DNA of 64,000 bases from Chlamydomonas reinhardtii. Lineage: Eukaryota; Chlorophyta; Chlorophyceae; Chlamydomonadales; Chlamydomonadaceae. The notes beneath the pieces were generated by a model that saw nothing but the letters and a program-made list of their open reading frames with translations, did not search any database and was not told the origin of the DNA. Below are positions 1 to 11,925 of this stretch, one piece after another; position 1 is the first letter of the stretch; each line of letters starts with the position of its first letter. The stretch spans positions 3,620,028-3,684,027 of the forward strand of contig NC_057006.1 of the NCBI RefSeq assembly GCF_000002595.2, given 5' to 3'. The position numbers were made by a program, and so were the translations under genes.

Positions 1-336
1 TGGGAGGAGGAGGGGAGGGGAGGGGAGGACTGGGGGAATAGAGGAATGGAGGAATGGAGGAATGGAGGGGGCGGGAGGCGGGATTGGTGCGGGTGGGGAG
101 CAGCAGAGGTGATGGAGGGGGGCGGGGGAGGCGGGCGAGTAGGGCGGGAGGGGGGATTGGGGAGCAGCAGTAGGGCGGTGGGCCAGTTTGGAGGCAGGCA
201 GTGACAGTCAGCTACCGCATGCGGTGAGCTTCTCCGGGCCGCCCCCCAGAACCCCTCAACCCAATGTCCGTGCAAACCCGCTGCTCCTGCTGCTTGTCCA
301 TCTTCCGCTCCTTCTACTGCCGCTTTGCTGCTGCAG
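1..336. other. Purine-rich intron sequence upstream of the MCTS1 exon
   Basis: The first 200 bases are G/A-rich low-complexity sequence with short tandem units (gaggaatg, gggaggcggg). From about 230 to 336 the sequence turns pyrimidine-rich and ends in a good acceptor (ctgctgcag at 328-336). I read the whole block as the 3' part of an intron of the gene that enters from the left. No conserved coding frame is visible in it. Confidence 0.6.
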
Positions 337-861
337 GGCGAGGTGGGCGCGCCGGTGGCGATCTACGCGTTTGAGAAGGAGCACGCCATGGCTGTGGGCG
401 TGCTGCAGATGTCAACAGCCGACATCCGCGGCGTTAACAAGGGCATCGGCGTGGAGAACATGCACCACCTCAACGACGGCCTATGGAAGGTGCGGGGGGG
501 CGGAGGGAGAGGGTGCGTGGAGCGGGCGGGTTTTGTGGAGAGGGTGGAGTGGAGAGGGCGGGTGGAGAGGGCGGGTGGTGTGGAGAGGGTGGGTGGAGAG
601 GGTGGGTGCAGAGGGTGGGTGCAGAGGGTGGGTGCAGAGGGCGGGTGGAGAGGGTGGATGGAGAGGGTGGATGAAGAGGTGCGTGGAGAGGGCGGGTGGA
701 GAGGGTGCGTGGGTGGCTGGGTAGTCAGGTAAGAGGGGGGTCGTGGGCGGGGGTGCTGGGTGCGCGTTGGAGGGCTGTGAGGATCCTGTGTCTGTCCTGC
801 GCGGCTGACCGGCCTGCCTCTCTCCCTGTCGCCCAACCTGCAGATGCCCAACCTGAGCTAA
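337..861 (+). CDS. MCTS1: MCT-1/Tma20 (MCTS1) homologue, 3' exons only
   Basis: C-terminal end of an MCTS1/Tma20 protein, which pairs with DENR/Tma22 and acts on the 40S ribosome in re-initiation and post-termination recycling in the cytosol. Two exons are visible: 337-489 and 844-861, joined in phase 0 and ending MPNLS-stop. The long exon gives the family-diagnostic end of the PUA domain (VNKGIGVENMHHLNDGLWK), close to the same block in human and plant MCTS1. The N-terminal half and start codon lie left of the window. The single intron inside (490-843) carries a minisatellite. The next gene, RPAP1, is convergent. I am confident of the family; only the exact first base of the long exon rests on the acceptor alone. 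Confidence 0.88.
526..716 (+). repeat. 12-bp GGAGAGGGYGGGT-type minisatellite in MCTS1 intron
   Basis: About 15 imperfect copies of a 12-base unit (gtggagagggcg and variants with gtgcag) run head to tail inside the last MCTS1 intron. Runs of three or more G at regular spacing on the plus strand would allow G-quadruplex folding of DNA or pre-mRNA. Because the unit is a multiple of three, long spurious open frames appear on both strands here. Confidence 0.85.
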
Positions 862-1410
862 GTGGGTTCGGCAGCAAGTGGGCCACGAGGACTGGAGAAC
901 TGAAGGGCTTGAGGATTGGAGGATTGGAGGACTGGAGGCAGGCAGAGCGTTGGCCGCCGGGCGGCAAGCAGCGGTCGCTATGGTTGCTTTGGGAGGAGTT
1001 GGATGCCAGCCGCAAGTGGCTGCTTGGTGGGGCTTTGCAAGTAGCCGGGGGTGCAGATGACGCGCATACAACCGAGACAGACACAGGGACGGCAGCTTGG
1101 CAGTGGCGGTGACAGGCGTGAGGCAGGCAGGCAGGCAGGCAGGAAACAGACGTGGCTGGCAGTAGCTGCGCAGGAGGCTGGCGGCACAGGCAGGCAGGTG
1201 GCGTGCTGCAACAACAAGTACAGGACCCCACACAGGGGTGGCCTGGAGTGATATGAGAGGAGGTGAACGTTGATCTCAAGGTCGTGATGTTGAGCCGTGC
1301 GCATGTTAGTGGACGCGGTGGCCGTTGGGGCGATCAGGAAGCTTTGGTCTCAGGCAGGGGCCACGCCGCGACCGCCGTGGCCCCGCTGGCGTGCTCACGT
1401 CCACGGATTG

Positions 1411-1455
1411 GTGTGCGATGGGACAGTGTTAAGGCAGGTTGGCAAAGTCCCGTAG
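1411..1455 (+). repeat. Dispersed 55-bp repeat, copy A
   Basis: Copy A reads gtgtgcgatgggacagtg, then aaggcaggttgg, then aaagtcccgtag. The same core recurs at 2361-2418 and 40164-40220 (reverse orientation) and at 13875-13924 (same orientation). GGGAC and GTCCC near the two ends form a short imperfect inverted repeat. Confidence 0.8.
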
Positions 1456-1898
1456 AAGTCCAAGGATAGGTGTGGAGCCGGCGGGCACCCCAGCGAGGGC
1501 GTGAGGTGCTGCATCCGGCCGCTGATGCTGGGCGGGTGCGACACTGCAACGGGTTGTGGCGGCGGGGCTGCGTGGGGACCGCAGAGGTGCTCGTAGCGGC
1601 GGCGCGGGAGGGGTGGTGGTGATGGTGATGGTGGGGGGGGGGGCGGTGGGGGCAAGCTGGCAAGACGGTACGGTGCCAGTGTTCTGGTGAAGCTTGGGTG
1701 AATGTTAGGTGGGCCGCAGGCTTTCCGCTTCCCATTTACCCATTCGCGTTTCTCTGCCCCTGGGATGTCCATGTGGGGGGCTGACACGTTGCGGCTGTTG
1801 GCTCGGGGTGCTCTCAGTACACGGCCGTGACGCCACAATAACACAGCCCACTCCGAACGTGGGCCTCCACACGTGGGGTAAAATCAGTAATTCTGAGG

Positions 1899-1903
1899 TT
1901 ACA
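1899..1903 (-). terminator. TGTAA poly(A) signal, probably for RPAP1
   Basis: TGTAA on the minus strand, about 520 bases after the RPAP1 stop codon. TGTAA is the usual volvocine polyadenylation signal. Assignment to RPAP1 rests on position only. Confidence 0.45.
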
Positions 1904-2360
1904 CGACAGGCTACACAGTTGCACACAGCGCTCGCTGAGGTCCAGACGAAGTCGACGCGCGTGACCTTACCGATGCCGTGACCAACCACCTACCCAGCCT
2001 TCCAAACATTTCAGCCACGCATCCGCGCGACCGCACCCCATACATGCACGTCGTCCTCCGCTCCGCCTCCCCGTGTGCACCCTGACAAACACACAATATA
2101 TCACCCCCCCAGCAGTCATCAGTGCACCCTGTACCGCTTTCCCGAACATCCTTGCAAACCCCCTCACGCGAGCCCGCGAGTGTGGCGTTGCGGTGTGTCT
2201 GTGTGGTGCTATCGCCTGGCCGGGCGCCCGGAGCGTGAGGAATGCGCATCAGCAAACTTCCAGCCAGCCAGCAACTCGTCGGTACAGTAACTCCGGCGTT
2301 CGACCGGCCGCGTACTCCTGCCCTGCCGTTGCAAATTGTTTGTCATCTGCTGGGTTCTGG

Positions 2361-2418
2361 GAATCAGCTGCACCCTACGGGACTTTACCAACCTGCCTTG
2401 ACACTGTCCCATCACACA
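2361..2418 (-). repeat. Dispersed 55-bp repeat, copy B
   Basis: Reverse-orientation copy: gaatcagctgcaccctacgg, then gactttaccaacctgccttg, then acactgtcccatcacaca. It abuts the RPAP1 stop codon (2420-2422), so it forms the start of the RPAP1 3' UTR. It shares the GAATCAGC...CACCCTACGGG flank with copy D. Confidence 0.85.
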
Positions 2419-2419
2419 C

Positions 2420-5227
2420 TCACGCGAGCCCGCACAGCGCCAGCACCTGCCGCACCCGCTCCCTCAGCCCCGTGTCGCCCGCACACGTCTGCGCCAGTAC
2501 CGCCGCGCTGTCCCCGCGCGCCAGCCCGCACCGCGCCTCCGCAAACAGCACCAGCTGCGCCACCGCCTCCGGCGCCGCGCACCGCACCAGCCCACCGAGC
2601 ATCGCCGCTGCGGCCGGCGCGCCCGCGCCCGCCCCTGCAACCAGCGGCCTTGCCCCAGCGCCCTCCTGCTTGTCTGAGTCGGCTACATCAGCACCAGCAG
2701 CGGCTGCAGCATCGCTGGCCGGCGCCGCGCCCAGTGTCGCCGCGGCGCCGGCGGTCTTCAACGCCCGCTCCACAGCCGGCCAGCGGCTGCGGTCCAGCAG
2801 CCACGTGGCCAGTGTGTGCAGCCCCACCTCGGCAGACACAGACGAGCACGCGGCAGCGGCGGCTGTAGCAGCAGCAGCGGCAGCAGAGGCAGCGGCGGCT
2901 GTAGCAGTAGCGGTGGAGGCGGTGGAGGCAGGGGGCGGCAGCAGCGGCTGTAGCGCCTTGTCCAGGTCTCCCTCCACGAGGGAGCGCTGCACCGCCGCCA
3001 GGAACGCGGGGTCGGGGCTGGCAGTAGCAGCAGCAGAGGCAGCAGTCGGGGGCGGCAGGTACTGCGCGGGCGGTCCAAAGCAGCGGCGCAGGGGCGGCAG
3101 CAGGTGCAGCGCCTTCTCCAATGCCAGGCCGTTCCACACCTGCGGCCAGGCACAACACAGCCTTTCACCAAAGCATACACACAAACATACGGCTACCGTA
3201 GCGCATGGCTCAGCTGCGTGGCGAGACCACTGAAGCCGCAAGAGCCAGCTAGCATCCTGGGGGCCCACGCAACCCCGCACACCCAAACACACACACGCCC
3301 TCCCCCCTCCGCCGCTCGCATATGCAGCTGGAGTTTCTCCCTGCAGCGCGACTGTTTCCTTACGGGATTGGTTCAAAGCTTACCCACTCCGCCACCCGGC
3401 ACGCACCTGCAGCCGCACCACGGGGCTGGCCGCCGGCGCCAGCGCGCAGCCCAGCAGCCCGCCCAGCAGCGGCTCGCCGAAGCAGGTGCTGTGCAGCGCC
3501 TCCACCAGCCGCTCCGACAGCGCGGCGGGCAGCCACTCGGGGCCGGGGGGGCCGGGCGGCGTCAGGGGCTGGTGGGGCAGCAGCAGCAGCAGCAGCAGGA
3601 GGAGGGAGGGAGGAGGTGGGCAGGACAGGGCAGGCGGGACAAGGGAAGGGCCGTGAGCGGGGAAAGTGGTTGCAGCTACATGCGTGAGCGCACGTGAGCG
3701 CACTCGAGTGAGACCGGAAGTCCTATGCTGCGAATGGCTCCCACGTGCCACGTCCCAACCCGTCCAGGAAGGCAAGGCTGCCACTCGCACCTGTTCGCCG
3801 CTAGCACTGCCGCCGCCGTCGCCTGCACCCCCCAGCACATGCCGCTGCAGCAGCCCCGCCAGCGCCCACCGCGCCGCCGGCTCCCGCCAGCTGCCCTCGC
3901 CCGCATCGTCGTCCTCCTCCTCCCCATCAGCCGCCGGCCTCGCCCGCGCCTGCGCCTGCGGCTGCGGCAGCATCTCCCCCGCCCGGAACAGGTAGGTGGC
4001 TTGCAGCGCCGCCTGCACCTTGGTAGCGCCCGGGACCCAGGCAAGAGCACTGCTGGCGGCGGCGCTGCCGCCGTGGAGATCACCGCCGCGACTGGCGTGT
4101 GCCGCCGCCACTGATGCCGCTGCTGCCCGATCGTGCTGTGTCTCCAGGCCCAGAGCCAGCATGAGCGCACACCCCACCGGGTGCGGCGGTGGCGCCTGCT
4201 GTGCCTGCTGCGATGCCGCTTGCGAGGCGCGCTGCTGGTCTGGCTGCTGCGCCGTATCGGCCGCCTCAGATGCCGCTGCCGCTGCCGCTGCCGGCGGCCG
4301 CTGCTGCGGCGGCGGCAGGCGGTGTGCCTCCAGCAGGGCCCACGTGGCGGGCGCGGGCAGTCGTGAGCCCGCCTGGCCCTGCAGCGACACCGGCGTCAGC
4401 TCCAGCGGGTTCACTCGCGGCAGCGGCAGCGGCTGAGGAGAGGAAGTGGTGGCGGCGGCGGTGGCGGCGGCGGCGCCGCCACCGCCTGCAATGCGCCGCT
4501 GCGAGATGAGCGACAGCCAGGAGGCGGCGTACGACTCGAAAAGGGTCTCGGCCGCCGCCGCCGCCTGCCAGGCATCCGGCGGCGCCGCCGGCAGCGGAAA
4601 CACCGCCGCCGCCGCATCGCCGGAGCTGGGGAGGTCCAGGGCGGCGGCGACGCCGGCGGCGGCCGCCGCCAGCTTGGGGTTCCGCGCCGCCAGGGCCGCC
4701 GCCGCGGCGTGCGCCGCCGCCAGCGGCGCCGCCAGCAGCTCTCCGCGCAGCGCCAGCCGCAGCGCCGTCAGGCAGCCGCCCTCGCCGCCTGGCGGCGCCG
4801 CCGACAACGCCGCCAGGCAGCCGCCCACTAGCGCCCGCTGCACCCGCGCAACGGCATCCCTGTCCCGCCCACTTGCCTCCACACTGGCAGTAGCAGCAGC
4901 ACTGGCAGAGGCAGCTGCAGTAATTTCGCTGCTGAAGCTGAAGTAGGGGGCGGGCGGCAGTAGCGTGCCCGCCAGCAGTAGCAGGCGTGAGAGGTGCAGC
5001 TGCCGCTGCATGGCGGCGGCGTGCCACGGGCACAGCACGCGACCCACCATGGCCGGCACCGCCGCGCCCGCCTGACAGCACAGCGGCGCCGCCGCCAGCA
5101 CCACCGCCGCCGCCAGCTGCTCCAGCGGCGCCGCCGCAGCTACAGCCGGCGATGGTGACGGCGCACTGCTGCCATTGGCAGGGGCTGTAGCACCGTTGGT
5201 GCTGGCGCCGCTGGTGGCGGTGGAGCT

Positions 5228-5258
<31 letters not shown>

Positions 5259-8200
5259 CCGCTGCTGCGGTGTACGGCAGCGGCGAGCTGGAGGGTGCTG
5301 TACAGCAGCGCTGCCGCCGCCACCTGCAGGCAGGCGGCGGCGAGCGCCGCCAGCTTAAGGCCGCCGTCACCCACGCCGCCGTCATTGCCGCCGCCACTGC
5401 CGCCGCCGCTGGCAGCAGCGCGTGACGAGGCCGGCGCCGTCGCCACAGCCGCCTCCGGCACAACTAGCGCCGCCAGAGCCCACGCCGTCAGCGCCGCGCC
5501 CACATGCGCCTCGCCACCCGCACCGCTGCTACTGCCACGGGTGCTACTGCCGCCGCCTCGCAGCAGAGCCATCGCCAGCGTGTCCGTCGGCGACTGCGCC
5601 GGCGGCGCAAACACCTCCTGCTGCTCCTCCTTTTCATCCTGCTTGCCGTACTGCTCCAACGCCACGCCATTGGGCTGCGCCGCCGATGGCCCCGGCTGTA
5701 GCGGCAGCAGCCCTGACGCCGCCAGCGCCGCCCGCACCTCGCCGAACACGTCCTGATCAGGCGCCACCGTGCTCCAGTACACGCCCAGAAAGGATGCTAC
5801 AGCCGCCAAGCAGGCCACGTGCGCCGCCGCCGGCGGCAGTAGCACCGCCGCGTGCGCGCCGAACAGCGCCTTCAGCAGCCCGCCGCTCGGGCCGCCGCCG
5901 CCATTGGTGGCGTGTCCATCTGCGCCGCCACCACCTGCGCCCGCCGCCGTCAGCAGCGGCACCACCAGGTTACAGCGCGCGACGGCGGCGGCGGCCACGC
6001 TGCGAAGTCCGCTTGCGGCGGCGGCGGCGCCGCCGCCACCGGCGCCGCGCGGCGGCCGCAGCCACGCCAGCGCGTCAGCGGCGATGGCGGCGGCGGCGCC
6101 GGGTGCCAGCATGGCGCGGCCAATGGTGACGTCGCCGCCCGCCGCCGCCACCGAGTGCCGTACCAGCGCCGCCAGCAAAAGATACGACTCGGCTGACGTC
6201 AGCATGCGGACCGTGTCAGCCGCCGCCGAAGGCGGCGGCGCCGCCGGCTGTAGCTGCTCCTGCTCCTGCTCCTGCCGCTGGGGCAGCTGCGGCAGTAGCA
6301 GGTGGGCGATGCTGCCGTACACGGAGTCGAACTGCAGTAGCGAGATGCCGTGATGGGCGCACGCCCGCCACGTGCGCAGCGACTCCAGCCGCAGCAGCGC
6401 CAGCGTCAGGTTTGGTGGCGGGCGCCGCCGAGCCGTTGACGGCGGCGGCGCCGCCAACACCGCTGCAGCTGTACAAGACGTCCGTGGCGGCGCCGCCAGG
6501 GGCTGCCAGCATGATGAACGGCTGCGTGTGCTTCAGTAGGCCTGTGGGGATACGGCAGCGCTGGGATAAGTATAAGAAGCATGGGACCAGACGCATGGGA
6601 AAAAGGCGGATGGGACAAGAAGCATGGGACAAGACGCATGGGTTCCACGATGCAGCAGCTAAGGAGCCCGGCCTTCCGTGGCGGCCAAAACGGAACCCTG
6701 GACCAAATCGCCCCTGCGCCCGTCAACACAACTAGTCCCTGACACCCCTCCCCCTGAGCTCACCGCTCGCCCTGGCCAGCTGCGCCGCAACGGAGGAGGC
6801 GCAGCACAGCTGCCGCACCAGGACCAGTGCCGCCGCCTGCACCGCACCGCTGCCGCCGCCTATGCCGCCGCCGCTGCTCACAGCCACCCCCATCCCCGCC
6901 TCCGCCTCCATCTCTTCTTCACCACCACCACCCGATGCTCCCTCGCTTGCAGGCTCAGTGGTGGCCGCCGCCGCCACCGCCGCCGCCGGGTCCAGCAGCG
7001 CCCCCACCGCCGCCAGTAGGCCCGGCTCGCGAGCAAGGGCCAGCGCGGCGTCTGCGCCCGAGCGCGCCACTGCAGCCAACACCGCCAGCAGCGGCAGCAG
7101 CGCCCCGGGGGCCAGGCGCGAGGCCAGTAGGTACCTGCACGTGTTCGCGTGTGTGCAGTGCGTATGGCCATGTCAGTACCGACACAATTGATGGTATTGA
7201 CACTTGTGCGCGGACGTCAGTGAGATTCAAGGCAGCATCGACCGCAGCTTTCACCAAAGTTGCATGCACGCCCCATCTCAAACACAGCGCCGCATCTCAC
7301 GCAGCCCTCACCACGGCCCAGGGGCACACAAGACAAGTCACCCATCGCGCGGCCGGGCCGCACCTGGCCCGCTGCAGCAGCCCCATCTGCAGCGCCCCCG
7401 CCACCGGGTCAATCAGCGCCACGTCCTCGGGCGCGTCCGGCCCCTCGTCATCCGGGCCGCTGGGCTGGTGCTGCGGCTGGTGCGGCTGCGGCTGCGCCGG
7501 CGGCTGCGGCTGCCAGGGCGCCGTGAGGCCGGGCCGAGCCAGGTAGGCGGCGGCGGGCGGCGCGGGCCAGCCGGTGGCGGGGCAGGTGTCCGCCAGCTCG
7601 GCCGCCAGCAGCTCCGACTCGGTGCGGGCCAGCTGGGGAGGGGAGGGGGAGAGGGCGGCGGGCGGGGTTGGGCGGGAAAGGGCAAGGGCAGTGGTCGGGG
7701 AGCCGGGCGGAGGAAGGGCAGTTGCAGTTTGGTAACATGGGGAGGCGGCGGAGCGGTAGGTAGGCGCCATGCGCAGGTGATTGCACCGGCCGCTACCCTC
7801 CACCCCATACGCAACAGCCGCCGCTCACCACCGCTGCCAGCGCCGCCGCCGCCGCCGCCACCACCGCGGGCCGGTCGTCGTCCAGCGCCAGCCTCAGGTG
7901 CGCCACCAGACCCAACTCGGAGATGAAGAACTGCCACACCTCCTGCCACGACACACTGCAGGCGGGGGCGCTGAAGGGCGGGGCGGGGGAAGAGCGAGGA
8001 GCACGGTGAGCAGGGGGATGGGGTTGGATAAAGGGGTTGGCAAAGCTCGCGTGGCACCGGCGCCAAGCACACCGCGGCATGCGGCGGGCATCGTGACGTT
8101 CCACGTTCAAACGTTCGTTGCTTTAAAAACCCAAACGCGACCTGCCGCCTCACCGGTCGCGCAGGTGCTCTGGTATGGGCACGAAGCGCCGCACCATGGC

Positions 8201-11200
8201 GCCTGCCACCCACGCCCCGCCACCTCCTCCACCTGCTCCTCCGCCTCCTCCACCTCCACCTGCTCCTCCACCTCCTCCGCCTCCACCTGCTCCTGCAGCC
8301 GCCCCAGCCGCCGCCGGCGCGTGCAGCCGCAGGTCCTCGGGCCGCGGCCTCGCCAACGCCATCAGCTCGGCCACCAGCCCCAGCCCCGCCACCCGCTGCG
8401 CCGCCACCGCGCTGCGGCACAGCAGTAGCAGCTCGCCCAGGCTGTAGCCGGGCGGCGCCGCGCCCTCGTCCCGACGGAGCTGGTCGCGCAGCAGCACCTT
8501 GGGGGCGCAGGAGCAGGGTTCGGGGTTTTAAGGAAGACTTGTCCAGACGTGAAGTTGGAGTTGTGGAAGGATGGGATGCTAGTGCTGTTATGAGTGGCTT
8601 GCCGTGAGATGGGCTGGCGGTTGCATGATTGGTTGGCTGCCTGCGACGCGCCTCGTGGTAGCGGCATGGTTGCGTATTTCTACGCTGCACCGCGCGATGC
8701 AACCCTCATGAGCCTACCGTTAACCGCCCGAGCACCCCAAGCATCTGTGTTCCATTCCCCTCGTTGAACGTGTCGCTCGGCGTGCCAGCCACCGGCCCCC
8801 TCCACCCCCTCCCCGCCCCCCGCCCCCTCCACCCGCCCGCCAAGCCCCCCTCCCCATTCCCCGCTCACCTCCTCCTCCACCCACACCTCGTCCGGCGCCT
8901 GCACGTCCACCACCGCCCCGCCCACGTCGAACCTCAGCCGCGCCACCAGCCGCGGGTCGGCTGGACTGCCGCGCCGCTCCCGCTCCCGCTGCTGCACCTG
9001 CTGCCCCTGCGCCTGCCCCTGCGCCTGCCCCTGTGCCTGCGGCCCTCCTGCCTCCTGCTGCTGCTGCTGCTGCCGCTGCTGTGCCGCCACCAGCGCGCCG
9101 ATGGGCACCGAGCCCACCGCGCTGTCCGGCGCCGCCACGGACGCAGGCAGGCCCGCACCCTCACGCGACCCCGCCGCCCTGACTCCACCTCCACCATCTC
9201 CACCACCAACTCCCGGCTCCATCAGCGCCCTCAGCGCGCTGTCAATGAGCGCGTTGCTGGCCTCCTGCGTGGTGCACGACGCCATCTCCGCATCCGCACC
9301 CGCCCCCGCACCGGCCCCGCCGCTGCCGCCCCTCGCCACCGCCGCCACCGCCCGCAACCCCGCCCCTGCTTTTCCTCCTGCTGCAGCCCCTGGTCCTCCT
9401 GCTGCTGCTCCTGCTACTCCCCCAACTCCTCCGCCTCCGCCTGCTCCTGCTCCCTGCCCCTGCTGCCCCAGGCGCTGCGCCCCTCGGCGCCGCAGGAAGT
9501 CCAGTGCCTCGGGGCTCATGCGGCTGGACAGCTCCGCCAGCGCCGCCGCCACCTGGCGCGGATCCATTGCCGCCACCGCCTCCCGGTTGCGAGCCGAGAT
9601 GTCACCCAACCCCTCACCTTGACCTAGGCCCGCGCCTAGGCCCGCACCAAGGCCCGCATCCGCATCCGCGCCTGCGGTTGCGGCAGCGACTGCGGCCTCT
9701 GACGCGACCTCGGCGGCGCTGATGCCACCTGGTGCAGCGGTGGCAGCAGTGGTGGCAGCAGTGGCTGCGGCGGTGGGGCCGGTGGGCAGCAGGTTCCAGT
9801 CGCTGAGCGTGTCCACAGTGATGGATGTCGTGCTGTGCCAGCCACCGCCGGCGGCGCCGCCGCCGCTGGTGCCGCCGTTGGCGGACGCCGTGCGTGCCGG
9901 TCCCACGGCGGACCGTGCCTGCGACTGCAGCAGCCCTGATGGCGCCGCCGCCGCAGCTGGCGCTGTTCCCATGGGCCCGGGCTGACCGGCGTCCTGCTTG
10001 GCTTTGCGGCTGAGCGCGAATTTGGACTGGCGCCGGTGCGTGGCCTCCGGAAAGCCCGCGGCGGACACGAGGAGGCCGGACGCGGCCGGCCCTGTGCCGG
10101 CGGCGCCTGGCATCGCGTCCGGGAAGGGCGTGACCACGTCCCGCTCCACAACGCCCAACCCCGCGCCTGCGCCCGCCCCAGATGCCGCCGCCGCCACTGC
10201 TGCTGCAGGGGCCCCTGCGGCCACCGCCGCGCCCGGCCCAGCCGCTGCCCCCGCGGGTGCGGGCTGCACTAGCGGCTGTTGACGGGATGGCATGGGCGCT
10301 GCGGGCCGCGCTGTCTGCACCGGCGGCTGCACCGGCACCAGGTCGGCCGGCGGCGGCGGCTGCCGCTCCACAATGTCTCCCAACAAGCCCTCAATGGGGG
10401 CTGTCGGGTTGTTGGGAATACGGCAAAGGCAGATGGGTTGCACGGAGTGTTACTTTCCATGGGCAAGGCAGGGAACGCAGGCCAATGCGCAAAGAGGCAA
10501 GCGGGAAAAAGGTTGTGCCAACATCAACCAAAAAGCAGTGCAAGCTTACCCAGGATGCTTCGAGGCTGCTCATGTTCCGGCTCTCCCTGCTCTCCCTCGC
10601 CCCCTGGACCCTCCTCCACGCGTGTTGCCGCCTGCGGCCGCAGCTGCGTCGACGCTCCCTCCGGCGGCTGCCGCCCCTGCCCCACGCGCGCCACCGCCGC
10701 CGCCACCGCTGCCGCCAGGTCGCCGCGTGCCGGCGTAAAGCTCGATGCTCCCGCGGCTTCCTCAGCGTCGACGCTGCTTACCCCGCCATTGCTGTCATGT
10801 GCGGCGTAGGCAGCGTCCTCCTCTGGCGCTGGCGCTGGCTGCGCGCCCTTCCTGGTGATGCGGGTGACGGCGGCTGCGGGCCGGCTGTGCTGGGCGATGA
10901 ACTCATCCTGGGGCCGGCAGCACCAGCATCAACATTTAGAACCACATCGAAATCCGTGTCAGCGCACGCCCGCGCTCGTGAGGTTTGTAGTGCGTGCCAC
11001 GGTCACCCGCAACCCAGCTGCACACCCGCCATCCGCGTACACGCTGCAGCCCCTGCGCCACCTCCGCCCTCCCAAAACCCCCAACACACACACACACCCA
11101 TCCACACAGGTATGCATCCCACCTGCATCCTCAGCAGGTCCTCCTCCGAATCCAAGTGAAGGTCGTCGTCTCCCCGGACACTCTCCTGAGGCCCGCCAAG

Positions 11201-11616
11201 CGCCGCGCGCGCAGCACGCAGGCTGCTGCCGGCGCCGCGCCGCGAGCTGCCGGCAGTAGATGCTGGAGCGCTTGCTGATGGCCCGTCAGAGGTCAGGCCG
11301 GTGGCCGGGGAAGCTGCGGCCGCAGGCGGCGCCGCGACGGCGGGTGCCGCTGTGGCGCCTGCGCGCGCTGCCGCCGTGCGACGGACCACGGTCGCCGCTG
11401 CCGACCCCACCTGCCCAGCCATAAACGCTTCCTGCGGCCGCGAGGCAAAGCGACACCGTCAGCTCACCAAGCAATCATGTGTGAACTCTCGTTTGGAAGG
11501 AGTCGGCGCCGGCGGGATCTCCATAATACCTGCTGCCGGAGCAGGTCATCCTCGGAGCCAAAGTCCAGGTCGCGGCGCCTGGGAAGCGCTTCCGGCAGTT
11601 CCTCTGATGCCTCCAT
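2420..11616 (-). CDS. RPAP1: RPAP1/MINIYO homologue (RNA polymerase II-associated protein 1)
   Basis: RPAP1 (plant MINIYO) helps assemble and import RNA polymerase II and supports elongation at developmental genes. Exons (high to low): 11530-11616, 11123-11431, 10550-10907, 8869-10400, 8154-8497, 7829-7955, 7364-7632, 6764-7134, 3791-6462, 3407-3568, 2420-3139; phases close and give about 2,316 residues, longer than the roughly 1,400-1,500 usual for the family. Supporting blocks: DEDLL-type acidic N-terminus (SEDDLLRQQ), the RPAP1_N region near residue 520 (MSPEALDFLRRRG), the start of RPAP1_C near 735 (LRFDVGG), then PGYSLGELL, ELGLVAHLRLALDDDRP, DPVAGALQMGLLQRLR-like sequence, and LHLLPPLRRCFG near the end. 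Extra length is Ala/Gly-rich filler in exons 4, 5 and 9. The acceptor of the 2.7-kb exon (6462 or 6468) is the least certain junction. It diverges from PGP1, with 309 bp between the two coding sequences. Confidence 0.9.
6573..6645. repeat. Short tandem repeat aagmagcatggga in RPAP1 intron
   Basis: Four to five imperfect copies of a ~14-base unit (catgggacaagaag / catgggacaagacg / catgggaccagacg) lie in the intron between 6463 and 6763. No coding role is seen. Confidence 0.7.
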
Positions 11617-11925
11617 CTTGAACCGGTTCGGCTCGGCTACCTAAGTGCCAGACTCGCGACGATTGGAACAAGGGTCAGCTATTTCCTTCCAAACCTAGTG
11701 ACCATAGTATACTGTAATGCATACATTACGCTTCAACTTATCCTGGATGTCAGTTTGGCAGTTCCTTAGTGACCGCTTGCAATTGCAGCCCATCCCGATG
11801 CTGCTCTGTGCAGCTCGTTTGCTTGTTTGCCCCGCCCATGTACGCTTGGCAGTCGCATTACCATCTTGCACAGATCGTCGGACCAGGACGCTGCAGGCAC
11901 TTGCATATTGTAGGATTATCTGACG
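11617..11925. promoter_or_regulatory. Divergent promoter region RPAP1 / PGP1
   Basis: Only 309 bases separate the RPAP1 start (minus) from the PGP1 start (plus), so both 5' UTRs and both promoters must lie here or overlap the genes. The sequence is markedly more AT-rich than its flanks (for example around 11690-11760). I could not identify a TATA box or specific operator with confidence. Confidence 0.6.

Larger units (their letters stand above)
862..2419. other. Convergent intergenic region MCTS1/RPAP1
   Basis: This region lies between the stop codons of MCTS1 (+) and RPAP1 (-), so it should hold both 3' UTRs. It contains short GGATTGGA and GCAG tandem runs (895-945, 1115-1143), two copies of the dispersed 55-bp repeat (1411-1455 and 2361-2418), and a minus-strand TGTAA signal at 1899-1903. 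I see no conserved coding frame. Confidence 0.6.

Noticed and set aside
526-716. CRISPR-like array
   Set aside because: Tandem units follow one another without spacers, and the genome is eukaryotic nuclear. It is a minisatellite.
363-1233. Overlapping long open frames on both strands near the left end
   Set aside because: They are produced by the 12-bp minisatellite, whose unit is a multiple of three, and by GC bias. The real coding frame is the MCTS1 exon.
4266-5081. Gly/Arg/Ala-rich frames antisense or shifted within the RPAP1 2.7-kb exon
   Set aside because: They are shadows of the conserved frame in GC-rich sequence, with no conserved motif.
6410-6632. Apparent frameshift in RPAP1 between LLKHTQPFIMLAAPGG and the conserved LALLRLESLRTWRA frame
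   Set aside because: Placing the acceptor at gtacag or ctgcag (6462-6468) removes the first block as intron and keeps the phase, so no frameshift is needed.
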